Below are positions 14,596 to 15,188 of a stretch of DNA of 15,188 nucleotides, piece after piece. The notes below the pieces were generated by a model. That model did not search any database. It was not told the DNA's origin and saw only the letters and a program-made list of their open reading frames with translations. How positions within the stretch are numbered: position 1 is the first letter of the stretch; every line of letters begins with the position of its first letter. The stretch is from positions 1-15,188 of the forward strand of contig CABRHX010000035.1 of NCBI GenBank assembly GCA_902470805.1, read 5' to 3'. Both the position numbers and the translations under genes were made by a program. The stretch is from an uncultured Collinsella sp. (GTDB lineage: Bacteria; Actinomycetota; Coriobacteriia; Coriobacteriales; Coriobacteriaceae).

Positions 14596-14841
14596 ATGAC
14601 TACTGATCACGAGCTCGTGCTCTACGTTATGACCGGCTGCCCGTATTGCATAAAGGTCAAGCGCTTTTTGGCCGATAGCAGCGTGACCATTCCCGAACGC
14701 AATATCTCGACCGATACCGAAGCCGAGCAGACACTCATCGCCGTCGGCGGAAAACGCCAGGTTCCCTGCTTGTTCATCGACGGCAAGCCGCTCTACGAGT
14801 CAAGCGACATCATCGCATGGGTACAGGAAAACCTGCTCTAG
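14596..14841 (+). CDS. Glutaredoxin-like thiol-disulfide oxidoreductase
   Basis: An 81-residue thioredoxin-fold protein of normal glutaredoxin length. The active site is CPYC (15-18) in LVLYVMTGCPYC, and the cis-proline loop is QVPCLFIDG (56-64). A C-terminal helix SSDIIAWVQENLL completes the fold. It would reduce protein or small-molecule disulfides in the cytoplasm; whether glutathione, mycothiol or another thiol is the partner cannot be told. The extra cysteine after the cis-proline (VPC) is notable but of unknown effect. The ATG at 14596 is supported by GGAGA just upstream; TTG or ATG-like starts further up lack a site. It is probably co-transcribed with the XRE-TipAS gene and ends before a strong terminator. 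Confidence 0.88.
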   Translation: MTTDHELVLYVMTGCPYCIKVKRFLADSSVTIPERNISTDTEAEQTLIAVGGKRQVPCLFIDGKPLYESSDIIAWVQENLL

Positions 14842-14889
14842 TACGCACGCTCTGTCCGTCCAGGGCCCCAACCCATACGACCCAAACAT

Positions 14890-14950
14890 GTACACCAGCA
14901 TCCAAAGTCGACATTTTTCGACATCTTTGGATGCTGGCGTACAGCTTTTT
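14890..14950 (+). terminator. Strong rho-independent terminator after the glutaredoxin-like gene
   Basis: An 18-position stem with one mismatch (14890-14907 paired with 14925-14942; core CCAGCATCCAAAG) and a 17-base loop is followed by AGCTTTTT. It is the clearest intrinsic terminator in the window and would end the regulator-glutaredoxin transcript. Confidence 0.85.
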
Positions 14951-15007
14951 GGTAGTCATGGACGCTCTTGGCCGGCTAATTGTTTGAGGAGACCTTTGGA
15001 TTATGGC

Positions 15008-15090
15008 TGTTTGACGCCTCTGGAAAGGTTTCCGAGAGGGCTGTGGTCAAAAAAGGGCAAATATGAGTACTGCTACCTGTTTAGTAGCAG
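15008..15090. other. Two adjacent hairpins of unknown role near the window end
   Basis: A long hairpin pairs TTTGAC, GCCTCT and GGAAA (15010-15026) with TTTCC, AGAGGGC and GTCAAA (15029-15051), with small bulges. A second pairs CTGCTAC (15070-15076) with GTAGCAG (15084-15090). Their purpose is not known. The stretch 14951-15188 has no recognised gene. One plus-strand frame stays open to the edge from TTG 14996, with GGAGA upstream, but it uses rare AGG/AGA codons and resembles nothing I know. Confidence 0.45.
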
Positions 15091-15164
15091 CGATTTTGAT
15101 CACTTCAGGAACTATTCAACGTTCCACTGGTCGCGCGCGCAGACGTGGTGTAAGAGTGTCCTGA
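15063..15164 (+). CDS. Possible 33-residue small protein, unrecognised
   Basis: An ATG at 15063 opens a 33-codon frame, MSTATCLVAAILITSGTIQR followed by an arginine-rich tail, ending at TGA 15162-15164. An AAAGGG stretch lies about 5 bases upstream. The first half is hydrophobic enough for a short membrane segment. The frame overlaps the second hairpin described for this area, so it may be chance. I know no homologue. Confidence 0.15.
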   Translation: MSTATCLVAAILITSGTIQRSTGRARRRGVRVS

Positions 15165-15188
15165 GGTCCGTCGCTGCAAGTCCCGATG

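Overview
The window looks like the end of a draft contig from a GC-rich gut actinobacterium of the Coriobacteriia, most probably Collinsella or a close relative. This is an inference from the overall GC content, the repeated AGAAAGGA-type ribosome binding sites, the gene families, and the GTG/TTG start options. No rRNA or other marker in the window proves it. The first 34 bases are not genomic: they match the Illumina P5/read-1 adapter, so the contig begins in a sequencing artefact that also truncates the first gene.

Layout. (1) 35-834, minus: 5' half of prfC (release factor 3). (2) 835-1306: gene-free, with three tandem ~80-bp inverted-repeat units and a palindromic promoter/operator. (3) 1307-3287, plus: operon of a YtrA-type GntR repressor, an ABC ATPase and an ABC-2 permease. 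(4) 3288-3737: gene-free, with a probable bidirectional terminator and a large imperfect inverted repeat. (5) 3738-4613, plus: EamA/DMT transporter. (6) 4629-7866, minus: two-TM potassium channel, LOG-family protein, ClC-family channel and EFR1-type flavodoxin/ferredoxin. (7) 7867-8090: divergent spacer with a perfect 35-bp inverted repeat. (8) 8091-10895, plus: a BvgS/EvgS-like hybrid histidine kinase interrupted by one in-frame TAG, then a Nim/pyridoxamine-oxidase-like flavoprotein (10938-11417). (9) 11514-13575, minus: MalY/PatB-type C-S lyase and TrmO, the latter with a leaderless-looking start. (10) 13717-14841, plus: a three-domain regulator (XRE HTH, zinc ribbon, TipAS drug-recognition domain) and a small glutaredoxin-like protein, closed by a strong terminator. 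(11) 14951-15188: no recognised gene, but nested hairpins and an unresolved open frame at the edge.

The genes are mostly small independent transcription units of a chromosomal accessory/housekeeping mixture: self-regulated export (GntR-ABC), ion channels, redox flavoproteins, a sensor kinase and a probable drug-responsive regulator. There is no phage, plasmid, transposase or defence island. The most unusual items are the amber-split sensor kinase, the XRE-zinc ribbon-TipAS fusion, three unrelated families of intergenic inverted repeats, and a ClC protein that lacks the usual gating glutamate.
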